DNA of 64,000 nucleotides, from assembly GCF_000721075.1 (NCBI RefSeq), contig NZ_JOEQ01000005.1, positions 434,001-498,000 of the forward strand, in the 5' to 3' direction. Positions 1 through 8,626 of this stretch are shown here, in pieces (positions within the stretch are counted from its first letter, which is position 1; every line of letters starts with the position of its first letter). The stretch comes from Streptosporangium amethystogenes (GTDB lineage Bacteria; Actinomycetota; Actinomycetes; Streptosporangiales; Streptosporangiaceae). A program made the translations under genes and the position numbers. The notes beneath the pieces were generated by a model. That model saw only the letters and a list, made by a program, of their open reading frames with translations, was not told where the DNA came from and searched no databases.

Positions 1-122
1 AAGGCCGCCAGGATGCGCGCCTTGTAGGCCTTGGTGAACGTCCGCCCCTTGGAGCGGCCCCGCTGCTGTTCGGCCACCCGGCCATCCTGCCCTGTCATGA
101 CGGCCTGGTCGGCGATGGCCAC
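1..122 (-). CDS. Transposase N-terminal fragment (IS3 OrfA-like), cut by window edge
   Basis: Reading leftwards from an ATG at 98 (or an in-frame GTG at 122) gives a basic N-terminus ending GRTFTKAYKARILAA at the window edge. The F(T/S)xxYKxRIL pattern is typical of the start of IS3-family OrfA or helix-turn-helix transposase helper proteins. Only about 32-40 residues are visible, so completeness and catalytic partner cannot be judged. It points away from arfB, with about 120 bases between them holding no gene. The assignment rests on this short motif only. Confidence 0.45.
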   Translation of the reverse strand, partial: MAIADQAVMTGQDGRVAEQQRGRSKGRTFTKAYKARILAA

Positions 123-243
123 CGTCGTTGTCTCGATCGTCCTGCCTCGTACTACTTCATGACAAAAAGACTTATTCATCCCATGTATCGCTGAAGCCTG
201 ACAGAAAGAGGCCCCCAGTTCGAACGACTTGGGACCTGCCTGT

Positions 244-666
244 CTAGTGGTGGTCCCTGCGCAGGCGTTTGAGGTCGGAGCGTTGTTTCTTGGCGGTGAT
301 CCGCCGTTCGATCGCGCCCCTGCTCGGTTTGGTCGGGCGGCGCTTCTTGGGAGGCGGGGCGATCGCCTCGCGGAGCAGCTGGGCCAGGCGCATCTCGGCG
401 GCCTCGCGGTTGCGCAGCTGGGAGCGGAACTCCGAGGCGGCGATGGTGATCACGCCGTTCACCAGGCGGGAGGCGAGGCGTTCGAGGGCCCGGGCCTTGA
501 GGACGTCGCCGAGCGCACCGGTGGCGGCCAGGTCGAAGCTGAGCTCGACCCGGCTGTCGGTGGTGTTGACCCCCTGACCACCGGGTCCTGAGGAACGGGA
601 GAACCGCCAGCCGAGCTCGGCCTCGGGGACCGAGACCGAACCGCTGATCTGGAGCGGACCGGGCAT
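244..666 (-). CDS. arfB: Peptidyl-tRNA hydrolase ArfB (YaeJ-type ribosome rescue factor)
   Basis: 140-residue single-domain class I release-factor relative. The catalytic GGQ loop is at residues 29-31 in the context SSGPGGQGVNTTDSRVEL. The C-terminal third is very basic (KKRRPTKPS, then KKQRSDLKRLRRDHH), matching the ArfB tail that inserts in the empty mRNA channel of stalled ribosomes. The family hydrolyses peptidyl-tRNA on non-stop ribosomes, and the length matches the usual ~140 residues. The ATG at 666 is preferred over the upstream in-frame start at 720 because AAGGAAG lies just ahead of it and the conserved domain begins at once. It stands alone; neighbours suggest no pathway link. Confidence 0.9.
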   Translation of the reverse strand: MPGPLQISGSVSVPEAELGWRFSRSSGPGGQGVNTTDSRVELSFDLAATGALGDVLKARALERLASRLVNGVITIAASEFRSQLRNREAAEMRLAQLLREAIAPPPKKRRPTKPSRGAIERRITAKKQRSDLKRLRRDHH

Positions 667-873
667 GGCGCTGACTTCCTTCTCACAGGGGGTGTGTTCT
701 TCAGGGTACCGAGTGAGCACAAGCCTGGATCAAATGGTTTTATGCCCCGTTTCTCAATGTGCGATGAGCTGTGAAGCGACACCCGGGTGATCTTCCGTCC
801 CTTGGGGCCGCTCCCGGACCGGAGAAACCACAGGCCGCACCGGGCCGGCGAGCACCAGTCCGGCCGTACCGAC

Positions 874-884
874 TGAAACTTTCA
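874..884. promoter_or_regulatory. GAAA-C-TTTC palindrome upstream of the arabinofuranosidase-like gene
   Basis: An 11-bp perfect palindrome (TGAAACTTTCA) lies about 100 bases before the start of the glycosidase at 987. LacI-family regulators of xylan and arabinan genes in Streptomyces bind operators with a GAAA-C-TTTC core, so this is a candidate operator. The rest of the ~320-base gap between arfB and the glycosidase shows no gene. Family assignment of the regulator is inference. Confidence 0.35.
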
Positions 885-986
885 TCGGCGGTTGACGCGC
901 GTGGCGCCAGCCCACAAGATCATGGTGCCTCCCTGGTCAGGAGGGGGCGTCGAATGAATTCCGCTACCTATGACTGAGGTGTGCCG

Positions 987-3029
987 ATGCCCAAAGTCCC
1001 GTTACGGATCGCGTCCGCCGTCCTGCTGACGCTGGCCGCCCTGAACGTTCCCACCGCGTACGCCGCAGACGACGTCACCCCGGTCACGGTGACCGTCAAC
1101 GCACGTGCCGCGCTCGCCGCCGTCCCCGAAACCGGTATCGGTGCCAACCATGCGATCTGGGACAGCCAGCTGGGCACCGACGAGACCGCCGACCGGCTCA
1201 AGGGTGCGGGCGTGAAGCTGTTGCGCTATCCCGGCGGCTCCTACTCCGACATCTACCACTGGGCCGACCACACCGCTCCCGGCGGCTACGTGGCTCCCAA
1301 CACCGACTTCGACACCTTCATGCGCGGCGTGCGGCGCACCGGGGCGCAGGCGATGGTGACCGCCAACTACGGCACCGGCACCGCCGCCGAGGCCGCCGCC
1401 TGGGTCCGCTACGCCAACGTCACCAAGTCCTACGGCGTCAAGTACTGGGAGATCGGCAACGAGAACTACGGCAACGGCCACTACGGCGACCCCTGGGAGG
1501 CCGACGACCACGCCGACAAGAGCCCGGCCGAGTACGCCCGCCATGTCGTCGCGTACGCCGACGCGATGAAGGCGGTCGACCCGGACATCAAGATCGGCGC
1601 GGTTCTGACCACGCCCGCCAACTGGCCCGACGGCCTGGTCGTCGGCGGTGACGACGGAACCTGGAACAAGGTGGTCCTGTCGATCGCCGGGCCGAAGATC
1701 GACTTTGTGATCCTGCACTGGTACCCCGGCGCCTTCGACAAGGCCGGCCACGTCCCCGACATGATCCATCTCACCCGCCGGCAGATCACCGAGTACGCGG
1801 GGCCCGGGTCGGAGCGGATCGGCATCTCGATGACCGAGTTCAACACCGGGAGCAACAGCAACGGCACGAACACCCAGCCCGGTGCGCTCGCCGCCGCCGA
1901 CGCCTACGCGACGCTTCTCGCGAACGGTGTGTTCACGGTCGACTGGTGGAACACCCACAACGGCATCGGCAAGGTCACGCAGGTCGAGGGACATACCGAC
2001 TACGGCGATTTCGGCCTGCTGTCGAGCGGGACGTGCACCTCCGACGGCAGCGTGTGCGAGCCGGCGATGAACACGCCCTTCGCGCCGTACTACGCGCTGC
2101 GGATGATGAGCGTGTTCGCCCGGCCGGGCGATCGGTTCGTCGGGGCCGCCAGCGACCAGGCGAAGGTCAGCGCGCACGCCGTCCGCCGCCCTAACGGCGA
2201 TCTGGCGGTCCTGTTGATCAACACCTCGTCCGATGAGTCGCTCCCCGTCACGATCGACTACTCCGGCTTCAGCCCGGCCTCCGGGGCGCCGGCCGTGCTG
2301 ACCCACACCAACGGCGCCACCGACCTCGCCGGCTCGACCTCGGGGAGCGCGACCAGCCGGACGCTGCCGCCGCTGTCGCTGACCACGGTCGTGGTGCGTC
2401 CCGCCTCGGCCCAGACCGGGCTGCCGGGCGCGCCTGGGCAGCCGACGGTCTCGAACGTGACGGACAAGACCGCCGTGATCTCCTGGCCCGCCGCCTCCGC
2501 CGGGACGCGTCCGATCGTGAAGTACGAGGTCCACCGCCACAACGGGGCTGTCGGCGAGCAGCTCGGTGAGACCGCCGGCACCTCCTTCACCGTCGGCAAC
2601 CTCAAGCCGGGCACGCGCTACACGGTCAACGTGATCGCGCGGGACAGCGGCGGCGGTGTCTCGCCGGCCTCCCCGCCTCTCACGTTCACCACCGGCACGC
2701 CCGCCTCCAGTTCTTGCGCGGTCCGGCTGAGTGACCAGTCCGACTGGGGCAGCGGCTACGTCGGCGCCATCGACATCGTCAACAACGGCGCGCCGATCAA
2801 CGGCTGGACCCTGAACTTCAGCTGGCCCAGGACGTGGCAGAGCCTGGGCAGTGGCTGGAGCGCCGTCTGGACGCAGAACGGCTCGAACGTCAAGGTCGTC
2901 AACGAGCCCGGCAACGGCTCGCTGCCCACCGGCGCGTCGACCACGATCGGCTTCGTCGGCAACTACAGCGGCCCGAACGTCCTGCCTGCCGTCTTCACCC
3001 TCAACGGAACCGTCTGCACGACGCGGTGA
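987..3029 (+). CDS. Secreted clan GH-A glycosidase (alpha-L-arabinofuranosidase-like) with FN3 and CBM2
   Basis: About 680 residues with a signal peptide at roughly 1-26 (ending AYA). The catalytic TIM barrel carries WEIGNENYG, with the likely acid/base Glu159, and SMTEFNTG, with the likely nucleophile Glu284, a pairing seen in GH51/GH39-type clan A enzymes. A fibronectin type III module follows at about 480-570, then a C-terminal CBM2 (about 577-680, paired cysteines, conserved Trp residues, NGWTLNFSW). It probably acts outside the cell on arabinose-decorated plant polysaccharide while tethered to cellulose. ATG 987 is chosen over GTG 981 because GAGGTG sits seven bases before it. The exact GH family and substrate are uncertain. 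Confidence 0.8.
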   Translation: MPKVPLRIASAVLLTLAALNVPTAYAADDVTPVTVTVNARAALAAVPETGIGANHAIWDSQLGTDETADRLKGAGVKLLRYPGGSYSDIYHWADHTAPGGYVAPNTDFDTFMRGVRRTGAQAMVTANYGTGTAAEAAAWVRYANVTKSYGVKYWEIGNENYGNGHYGDPWEADDHADKSPAEYARHVVAYADAMKAVDPDIKIGAVLTTPANWPDGLVVGGDDGTWNKVVLSIAGPKIDFVILHWYPGAFDKAGHVPDMIHLTRRQITEYAGPGSERIGISMTEFNTGSNSNGTNTQPGALAAADAYATLLANGVFTVDWWNTHNGIGKVTQVEGHTDYGDFGLLSSGTCTSDGSVCEPAMNTPFAPYYALRMMSVFARPGDRFVGAASDQAKVSAHAVRRPNGDLAVLLINTSSDESLPVTIDYSGFSPASGAPAVLTHTNGATDLAGSTSGSATSRTLPPLSLTTVVVRPASAQTGLPGAPGQPTVSNVTDKTAVISWPAASAGTRPIVKYEVHRHNGAVGEQLGETAGTSFTVGNLKPGTRYTVNVIARDSGGGVSPASPPLTFTTGTPASSSCAVRLSDQSDWGSGYVGAIDIVNNGAPINGWTLNFSWPRTWQSLGSGWSAVWTQNGSNVKVVNEPGNGSLPTGASTTIGFVGNYSGPNVLPAVFTLNGTVCTTR

Positions 3030-3033
3030 CACC

Positions 3034-3066
3034 GTCCGGGGCCGTCCCGCGTGGACAGCCCCGGAC
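3034..3066 (+). terminator. Stem-loop after the arabinofuranosidase-like gene
   Basis: GTCCGGGGC and GCCCCGGAC form a 9-bp perfect stem just after the stop at 3029, followed by a second small hairpin (ACACGCC/GGCGTGT). There is no clear U tract, which is common for actinobacterial terminators. Confidence 0.5.
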
Positions 3067-3138
3067 ACGCCCACGGCGTGTCGTAACCCGGTGAACCTAT
3101 GTGGTCGGCGCAGTGGTGAGTTTTCGAGACCGCCGCGG

Positions 3139-3759
3139 TCAGGTCATGGGCCGATCCGAGACGGCTGCCCCTCGCAGGAAGAGGTCGACGACTTCGTGGA
3201 CCAGCTGACCGGCGGGAGGCGGAACGGGACGCTCCTGCGGGGGCATCGCCACATCGGCGGGCATGGGCTGGAGCATGCCGGCCAGTTCCATGAAAGCCAT
3301 GGCCAGGAAGCTCGGATCAGCCTTCCGTAGCTCGCCCGCCTCCACTGCTTGGGCCATCAGGTCGGTGACGGGCGTGATCAGACTACGCACGTAGGCGCGC
3401 GAGATGTCGGCGCGCTGTGCGTCCTCCAGGTGGCGGGTGGCGTAGTAGATCTGGTCACCGAGAACGGAGTCGTACGTTCCCCGCGCATAGGTGTCGGCGA
3501 GGGCGAGGAGGCGGTTGCGGAGATCGCCGTCGCCTTCCAGTGCCTGCTGGAGCGCGGCGGAGGTCTCCTCGATGTAGTGGTGGGCGACTTCCACGAACAG
3601 GGCGGGCTTCCCGCCGGGGAAGTGGTGGTAGAGGCTGGCCTTCCTCACGTCCACGGTTTTGGCGATTTCGTCGAGGGAGACCCCGAGGTAGCCGTGTTCG
3701 GCGAGGAGGCGGGCGAATTCATCGCGGGCGCGGACGCGGGTATCGGCTTGGCGTGGCAT
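3139..3759 (-). CDS. TetR/AcrR family transcriptional regulator
   Basis: 206 residues. The N-terminal helix-turn-helix spans about residues 8-55 (GYLGVSLDEIAKTVDVRKASLYHHF), followed by a helical ligand-binding domain typical of TetR proteins. It lies six bases downstream of the ABC fusion gene on the same strand, so the two form an operon. The 40-bp palindrome over the operon start (4631-4670) is its most likely operator, which would make it an autoregulated repressor of the transporter gene. The ligand is unknown; drug-like compounds are plausible given the DrrA/DrrB-like partner. Confidence 0.88.
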   Translation of the reverse strand: MPRQADTRVRARDEFARLLAEHGYLGVSLDEIAKTVDVRKASLYHHFPGGKPALFVEVAHHYIEETSAALQQALEGDGDLRNRLLALADTYARGTYDSVLGDQIYYATRHLEDAQRADISRAYVRSLITPVTDLMAQAVEAGELRKADPSFLAMAFMELAGMLQPMPADVAMPPQERPVPPPAGQLVHEVVDLFLRGAAVSDRPMT

Positions 3760-3765
3760 GGCGGT

Positions 3766-4632
3766 TCAGACTCCTGTACGGGTACGGCGGACAAGGGCGA
3801 GGCGGGCCGCGACAGCGCCCGCGGCAAGAATGCCGGCGGTGACGAGAGCGCCGGGGAGAAGGTTCTGCTCGCTCCAGGGTGAGGTGAGGGGGTTGATGTC
3901 GGCCGCGTAGGCCATCCAGCCGTCGAGTTGGTCACGCGGTACGAAGGTGGCGGTGAAGAACGAGAGAGGGAAGAAGATCAGGGTGACGGATCCGATCGCC
4001 GAGCCGCTACCGGTGTGGAGGGCGACTGCAGCCGTCAGCAGTTGGAATCCGGTGCCGAGGAGTACGGTCGCGCCGACCAGGGCGAGCAGGGCGGGGAGGC
4101 CGGAGAGTCGGCTGACCGGGTCGAGGCCGGTGGTGGGTTCGTCCAGGAAGAGGACCAGGGGGCGCTGGGCCAGCGCGACGGCGAGGTCGACGCGGCGGCG
4201 CCGGCCTCCGCTGAGCCGGCTGACGGGAGTGTCGGCGAACTCCTCCATGGAGAAGGACACGAGGAGTTCGGCACTGCGGTCACGGGCCTGCCGGGCGGTG
4301 AACGACTGCAGCCGGCCCTGCAGGTGTAGCAGTTCGCGGGCGGACATGAGGGGGTCGAGGGCTGTTTCTTGCAGGACGATTCCGATGCGGCGGCGCACGG
4401 TCTCGGGATCGTGGGTGATGTCGGCGCCCGCGACGTGGGCGGTGCCCCGGGAAGGGCGGAGCATCGTGGTGAGCATGCGGACGGTGGTGCTCTTGCCGGA
4501 GCCGTTGGGGCCAAGCAGTCCGTAGACCTCTCCAGCGTTCACCTGAAGATCGAGCTGGTGCACCGCGGAGCGGTCTCCGAAGTCCCGGCCGAGCCCGGCT
4601 ACATGAATGGCCGGTGGGGTGGTTCTGTCCAT
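3766..4632 (-). CDS. ABC transporter ATPase fused in frame to the C-terminal part of an ABC-2 permease (probable deletion fusion)
   Basis: Residues 1 to about 175 form a DrrA-like ATPase: Walker A GPNGSGKST, signature RLSGGRRRRVDLA, Walker B LVLFLDEPTTGLDP. Immediately after GLDP the sequence becomes the last hydrophobic part of a DrrB-like ABC-2 permease (PLSFFTATFVPRDQLDGWM, NPLTSPW). The ATPase D-loop continuation, H-loop His and C-terminal subdomain are missing, as is the permease N-terminal half. The junction maps to about 4095-4115 and keeps the frame. This looks like an internal deletion joining adjacent drrA and drrB-type genes, so transport activity is doubtful. The start is the ATG at 4632, with AGGTAGG eight bases upstream inside the palindrome; an in-frame TTG lies at 4638. 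Confidence 0.75.
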   Translation of the reverse strand: MDRTTPPAIHVAGLGRDFGDRSAVHQLDLQVNAGEVYGLLGPNGSGKSTTVRMLTTMLRPSRGTAHVAGADITHDPETVRRRIGIVLQETALDPLMSARELLHLQGRLQSFTARQARDRSAELLVSFSMEEFADTPVSRLSGGRRRRVDLAVALAQRPLVLFLDEPTTGLDPVSRLSGLPALLALVGATVLLGTGFQLLTAAVALHTGSGSAIGSVTLIFFPLSFFTATFVPRDQLDGWMAYAADINPLTSPWSEQNLLPGALVTAGILAAGAVAARLALVRRTRTGV

Positions 4633-4670
4633 TTGCAAAACCTACCTATTAATAGGTAGGTTTTGCAAAT
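4631..4670. promoter_or_regulatory. 40-bp perfect palindrome over the start of the ABC/TetR operon
   Basis: Twenty bases starting ATTTGCAAAACC are followed directly by their exact reverse complement, with no spacer. The right half supplies the AGGTAGG ribosome-binding site and the left half reaches the ATG of the ABC fusion gene. It can serve as a TetR operator as DNA, and in RNA would fold the ribosome-binding site and start codon into one hairpin. It is the longest perfect palindrome noticed in the window. Confidence 0.8.
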
Positions 4671-4864
4671 GGTCGCCCTGTGCCGAGGTAGACCGGCGGC
4701 CATCACCACCCGGCGAGTCGATGGCAACGGCGCAGGCGGGGTTCGCCGCGCCGGATGGCTCGATGGCGAGGTCGCGTAGCCCCGGAGTCACACTTCGCAG
4801 GGGAAGGAACAGACCGAAGTCCGAAAACAGGCCGGCAGGTCACGGGTGATCCGTGGTGTCAACG

Positions 4865-4903
4865 CCGACGGCGGCCGGACCGTGAAGGTCCGGCCGCCGT
4901 CGG
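4865..4903 (-). terminator. Strong stem-loop terminator of the amylase gene
   Basis: A 17-bp perfect stem (left arm 4865-4881, right arm 4887-4903) with loop GTGAA lies 13 bases past the amylase stop codon. It is very GC-rich. The rest of the 4671-4915 gap shows no gene. Confidence 0.8.
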
Positions 4904-4915
4904 TCTGACCGAGGG

Positions 4916-7642
4916 CTACTTCCAGGTGTCGTTGCTGGTGTGGGTTCCGCTCGTGGGGGTGGTGAAGGTCCGGTTGGCGCCGGACTCCCAGATGACGGTG
5001 CCGTCGGGGTTCTTCTTGACGTACTTGTACTCGACGGCGGTGTTGGGGGGCAGGTTGACCGCTACCCGCCAGATCGGGTAGTCGGCCGAGGAGAGGGCGA
5101 TCGCCTGGCCGGGGTTCCAGCCGCCAAGGGCGGGGATGTTGCCGACGACGAAGACGTTCTGGCCGTACCAGGTGGTGACGCCGGCGTTGAAGGAGGCGGC
5201 GATCTGCGAGGCGGTGTCGCCGCGGAAGGCCTCGGTGACCGCGTGGGTTCCGCTCGCGGGGGTGGTGAGGGTCCGGTTGGCGCCGGACTCCCAGGTCACG
5301 GCGCCGGCGGTGGTCTTCTTGAGAAACTTGTACTCCACCGCGGTGGACTTGGGCAGGTCGATGACCCCGGAGTAGAGGTTGTTGCCCTGCGCGGTCAGCT
5401 TGATCGCGCCGGCCGGGGCCCATGAGCCGAGGGCCGGGATGCTGCCGACGACGTAGAGGTTCTGGTCGGTGGCCGCGGTGGCGGTGACGGTGAACGTGGT
5501 GGCGATCTTGTCGCTGACGGGGGCCGGCACGTAGGTGTCGGTCCGGGTGGCGGTGCCGCTCGCCGGGGTGGTGAAGGTTCGGTCGGCCACTTCGGCCTGG
5601 GCGACCGCCGAGCCTTCCCTGATCAGGTACTTGTAGGAGATGGCCGTGGAGGCGGGCAGCTGGACGACGCCGGTGTAGCCGCCGCCGGGGGCGGCGGCGA
5701 GCGCGACGGAGGCGGCGTTGTCGCCGCCGCCCAGCGCCGGGACGTTCCCGACGACGTGCAGGGTCTGCCCGGATTCGAGGTCGGCGGTGACGTTGAAGGT
5801 CGTGGCGACCTTCACCTCGACGGGCGGGGACACGTAGGTGTCGGTGCGGGTGGCGGTGCCGGTGGCCGGGGTGGTGAAGGACCGGTTGGCGGCCTCCTGC
5901 TCCACCACGGTCGCACCGTTCTTGATCAGGTACTTGTAGGAGACCGCGGTGGAGGCGGGCAGCTCGGCGGTGGTCTTGTAGGTGCCGTCGCCGTTGGCGG
6001 TCAGCGCGACCGAGTTCGCGGTGCTGCCGCCGCCCAGCGCCGGGACGTTCCCGACGACGTGCAGGGTCTGCCCGGATTCGAGGTCGGCGGTGACATTGAA
6101 GGTCGTCGCGATCTTGGTGATGTCCGCCTTGGCGTTGACGTGGATCGCGACCGCGTTGTTGGCGGGGATGGTCACGGTGGCCTGGCCGCCGGAGACCGTG
6201 ATCTTCGTACCGGTGCAGCCGGTGGTGGTGGCGGCGCCGGAGATGACGTCGCAGTACTCGCCGTTGGCCAGGCCGGTGGTGAACTGCGCGGTGGTGGCGC
6301 TGCCGGAGTCGTTGATGCCGATCCAGGCGCGGTCGCCGCGGCGGAAGCCGATGACGTTGCTGTTGACGACCTTGAAGTCCGAGACGCTCTTGACGGACTT
6401 GGCGGCGTTGGCCCAGCCGACCATGCCCTTGATACCGGTGGACTGGGTCAGACAGTTCCAGCTGCCGCCGCAGGAGGTGTCGGTGACGAACCCGTTGCCG
6501 TCGGAGGGCGGGGACTGGTTGCGGTTGTTGTAGGTGAAGCTGTCGTAGACCGACGGCTTGCCGTGCGGGTAGGCCAGCACGAAGTAGTTGGCGAGGGTGT
6601 AGTCGGTGCCGTTGCGCCAGGAGAGGGTGACGCCGTCGCGTTCGAGGTCGTGGTTGGTGACCATCGCGAAGACGTTGGCACCGGGGGCGTCGAGGTTCCA
6701 GCTCGGAAGGCTGGCGAGGTTGGAGATCGAGCCCTGGAACTGGGCCTTGACGCCCTTGGCGTAGGCGAAGTCCAGCACATCGCCGTTGCCGATGAACGCC
6801 CGCGCCTTCAGCGCGTCGTTGCCGGCGCCGTCGAAGATCTCCTGGGCGACGTACGGGCGCCCGCCCTCGGCGACGGTGTTGTTCAGCTTGCCGAGGATCG
6901 CGGCGAAGTCGCTCTTCTTGATGTGCTTGACGGCGTCGACGCGGAACCCGTCCACGCCGAGTCCGACGAGGTCGTTCAAGTAGGCCGCGATCTTGTTGCG
7001 GACGGTTTCCTTCTCGGTGTACAGGTCCGACAGCTGCAGCAGCTCACAGCTGGCCACCTGGGCCTCGTTGTTCCAGTCGTTGATCCCGCCGCCGGTCGGG
7101 CAGTTGTCGCCCGGGTGGTGGAAGTCTTCGTACCCGTACGGGACGGCTGGATAGCCGTAACCGGTGAAGGACGTTCCGGCGTAGCCGGTCACACCGCCGG
7201 GGTTGTTCGTCCCCGCCATGTGGTTGACGACCGCGTCCACGTAGACGCGTACGCCCGCGTTGTGGCAGGCCGTCACCATCGAGGTGAACTGGGCCCGGTT
7301 ACCGAGCCGGGAGTCGATCCTGTAGGAGACCGGCTGGTACACCTCGTACCACGGATGCACCCCGTCAATGCTGTTGGGGAGGCTGACCGACTCCTGTGGC
7401 GGCGCGACCTGGACCGCGCCGTACCCGGCCGGTCCGAGATGGTTCGTACACGCCGCGGAGACGGACTTCCAGTTCCATTCCCACAGGTTGGCCGTCACCT
7501 CGCTGTCGTTCAGCGTGACGGCGGCGCTCGCGGGAGATGTGGCGACCGCGACGGTCACCGGGGTGATGCCGAATGCGGCGACCGCGGCGGCGAGGAGGAC
7601 ATGACGAATCCTGCTGCGCAGGCGTGACCTAGCTCGTTCCAT
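4916..7642 (-). CDS. Secreted alpha-amylase (GH13) with four CBM20 starch-binding modules
   Basis: 908 residues with a signal peptide of about 40 (ending SPASA). All four GH13 motifs are visible: DAVVNH (135-141), GFRVDAVKH with nucleophile Asp236, QEIFDG with acid/base Glu268, and VTNHD with Asp332. After the barrel and a C-domain ending near 505 come four CBM20-like modules at about 509-604, 610-704, 711-806 and 812-908, each starting near ATTFxVTA and holding GxxPALGxW-type signatures. It hydrolyses alpha-1,4 glucan outside the cell and should bind raw starch strongly. Most actinomycete amylases carry one CBM20, so four is unusual. Modules 1 and 2 share a 69-bp identical block. It ends at the hairpin at 4865. 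Confidence 0.93.
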   Translation of the reverse strand: MERARSRLRSRIRHVLLAAAVAAFGITPVTVAVATSPASAAVTLNDSEVTANLWEWNWKSVSAACTNHLGPAGYGAVQVAPPQESVSLPNSIDGVHPWYEVYQPVSYRIDSRLGNRAQFTSMVTACHNAGVRVYVDAVVNHMAGTNNPGGVTGYAGTSFTGYGYPAVPYGYEDFHHPGDNCPTGGGINDWNNEAQVASCELLQLSDLYTEKETVRNKIAAYLNDLVGLGVDGFRVDAVKHIKKSDFAAILGKLNNTVAEGGRPYVAQEIFDGAGNDALKARAFIGNGDVLDFAYAKGVKAQFQGSISNLASLPSWNLDAPGANVFAMVTNHDLERDGVTLSWRNGTDYTLANYFVLAYPHGKPSVYDSFTYNNRNQSPPSDGNGFVTDTSCGGSWNCLTQSTGIKGMVGWANAAKSVKSVSDFKVVNSNVIGFRRGDRAWIGINDSGSATTAQFTTGLANGEYCDVISGAATTTGCTGTKITVSGGQATVTIPANNAVAIHVNAKADITKIATTFNVTADLESGQTLHVVGNVPALGGGSTANSVALTANGDGTYKTTAELPASTAVSYKYLIKNGATVVEQEAANRSFTTPATGTATRTDTYVSPPVEVKVATTFNVTADLESGQTLHVVGNVPALGGGDNAASVALAAAPGGGYTGVVQLPASTAISYKYLIREGSAVAQAEVADRTFTTPASGTATRTDTYVPAPVSDKIATTFTVTATAATDQNLYVVGSIPALGSWAPAGAIKLTAQGNNLYSGVIDLPKSTAVEYKFLKKTTAGAVTWESGANRTLTTPASGTHAVTEAFRGDTASQIAASFNAGVTTWYGQNVFVVGNIPALGGWNPGQAIALSSADYPIWRVAVNLPPNTAVEYKYVKKNPDGTVIWESGANRTFTTPTSGTHTSNDTWK
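5723..6094. repeat. Direct repeat of 69 bp within the amylase CBM20 modules
   Basis: Positions 5723-5791 and 6026-6094 are identical over 69 bases and lie 303 bases apart, exactly one CBM20 module (101 codons). They encode the shared ADLESGQTLHVVGNVPALGG segment of modules 1 and 2. The identity at synonymous sites points to recent duplication or gene conversion. Confidence 0.85.
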
Positions 7643-7720
7643 GGGGGGATGGACCTACTTCCGAGGACGAAGGTGCGCTTTGGGGCAGGGGACGGCCGTC
7701 CATCTAGCAGAACAATCTTT

Positions 7721-7770
7721 GATCTCTGCAAGAATTTCAAGAGATTTCAGAAAGATTTGTGAAACTTGCC
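7721..7770 (-). promoter_or_regulatory. AT-rich promoter/operator region of the amylase gene
   Basis: About 80-130 bases before the amylase start, GC drops sharply. On the minus strand there are repeated elements of the type CTTG-(A/C)A and TTTC (for example TCTTGAAATTCTTGCAGAG). Streptomyces amylase promoters carry similar CTTGCA/TTTC repeats bound by the LacI-family regulator MalR (Reg1), so maltose or starch control is likely. The repressor is not in this window. Confidence 0.4.
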
Positions 7771-8208
7771 GGTAATAGAGCCGTCGCTTACATTCCACGG
7801 TCACCGGTGACCCGAGTACGGTGCCGGGGTGAGCCGGGACGCCGTCGCCTGTACCGGTCCGGCTCGGGATCGGAGGCGGCAACGGTCCTCGGTTTGGCGG
7901 GTTGGGTGGTTCCATCGGGTCCTTCCGAGAACGGTGAGGACGACCTTCAGCTCATAGCCGTGCCGACACCTCGCTCACCACGCACCCAGGCGGGCGGGGT
8001 GACAAGGTGAACCGCTGACATTCACCGGTCATCTCATCGGTGCGCTTGTCGTTGGCCCTCGGCGCACAGACCTCGATCGCGCCGGCCCGCGTGGCGCACG
8101 GGGTCGCCGTCGAACTCGGCGTCTCGGGCGCCCGCCTGTTCGAGGAGGGGGGCCAATACGACAGTCACCCGGTGCCGAGTCGTCCCTGATCACCAGGTCT
8201 CAGGTGGA

Positions 8209-8409
8209 GTCGCGCTCGACCAGGGCATGGGTCCACAGGGCGAGGCGGGGCCGCCTGGTCGTGCCCTCCTTGACGAGCTGGTCTCCCCGGAGGCGGCCGA
8301 GGCCCTCATCTCCAAGGGCTTCGAGGTGCGCGTGGTGAAGGGCGCCGAGCACACGATCCATCGCCACCTGTTCGAAGACTTCATGGCCGGTCTCGACGGC
8401 TGGATCTAG
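8209..8409 (+). pseudogene. C-terminal remnant of an alpha/beta hydrolase
   Basis: The frame encodes LVSPEAAEALISKGFEV followed by RVVKGAEHTIHRHLFEDFM and ends AGLDGWI-stop. This looks like the last strand, catalytic His region (GAEHTIHR) and final helix of an alpha/beta hydrolase. No nucleophile elbow or N-terminal part exists upstream. It is therefore a remnant, or at most a very small ORF from ATG 8227 (60 residues). It lies in a 1.1-kb stretch (7643-8783) otherwise lacking intact genes; the part from 7771 to 8208 shows nothing recognisable. Confidence 0.45.
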
Positions 8410-8626
8410 ATCTTTCCGACACGGCTGATCGCGCCGTTCGTCGTCATCGCCATCGTGGCGGAGCCGGCCGTGCTCCCGATCAAGTCCGTCCGCTGATCCG
8501 TACCGCTCCGCACCGGACGCGAAAACCCGGCCGCGCGGGGAGCACGACGAGTCCAGGGGTCTTCCGGATCCGCGAGTCTTCGGTCCTTCCCGGCCGGAGC
8601 CCCGCGCGGCGGCCGGCGGTGTCCCC

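Noticed and set aside
1002..3074. A 690-codon minus-strand frame opposite the arabinofuranosidase-like gene
   Set aside because: Low-complexity Gly/Val/Arg/Asp translation typical of the antisense of a GC-rich gene; the plus-strand protein has clear catalytic and binding modules.
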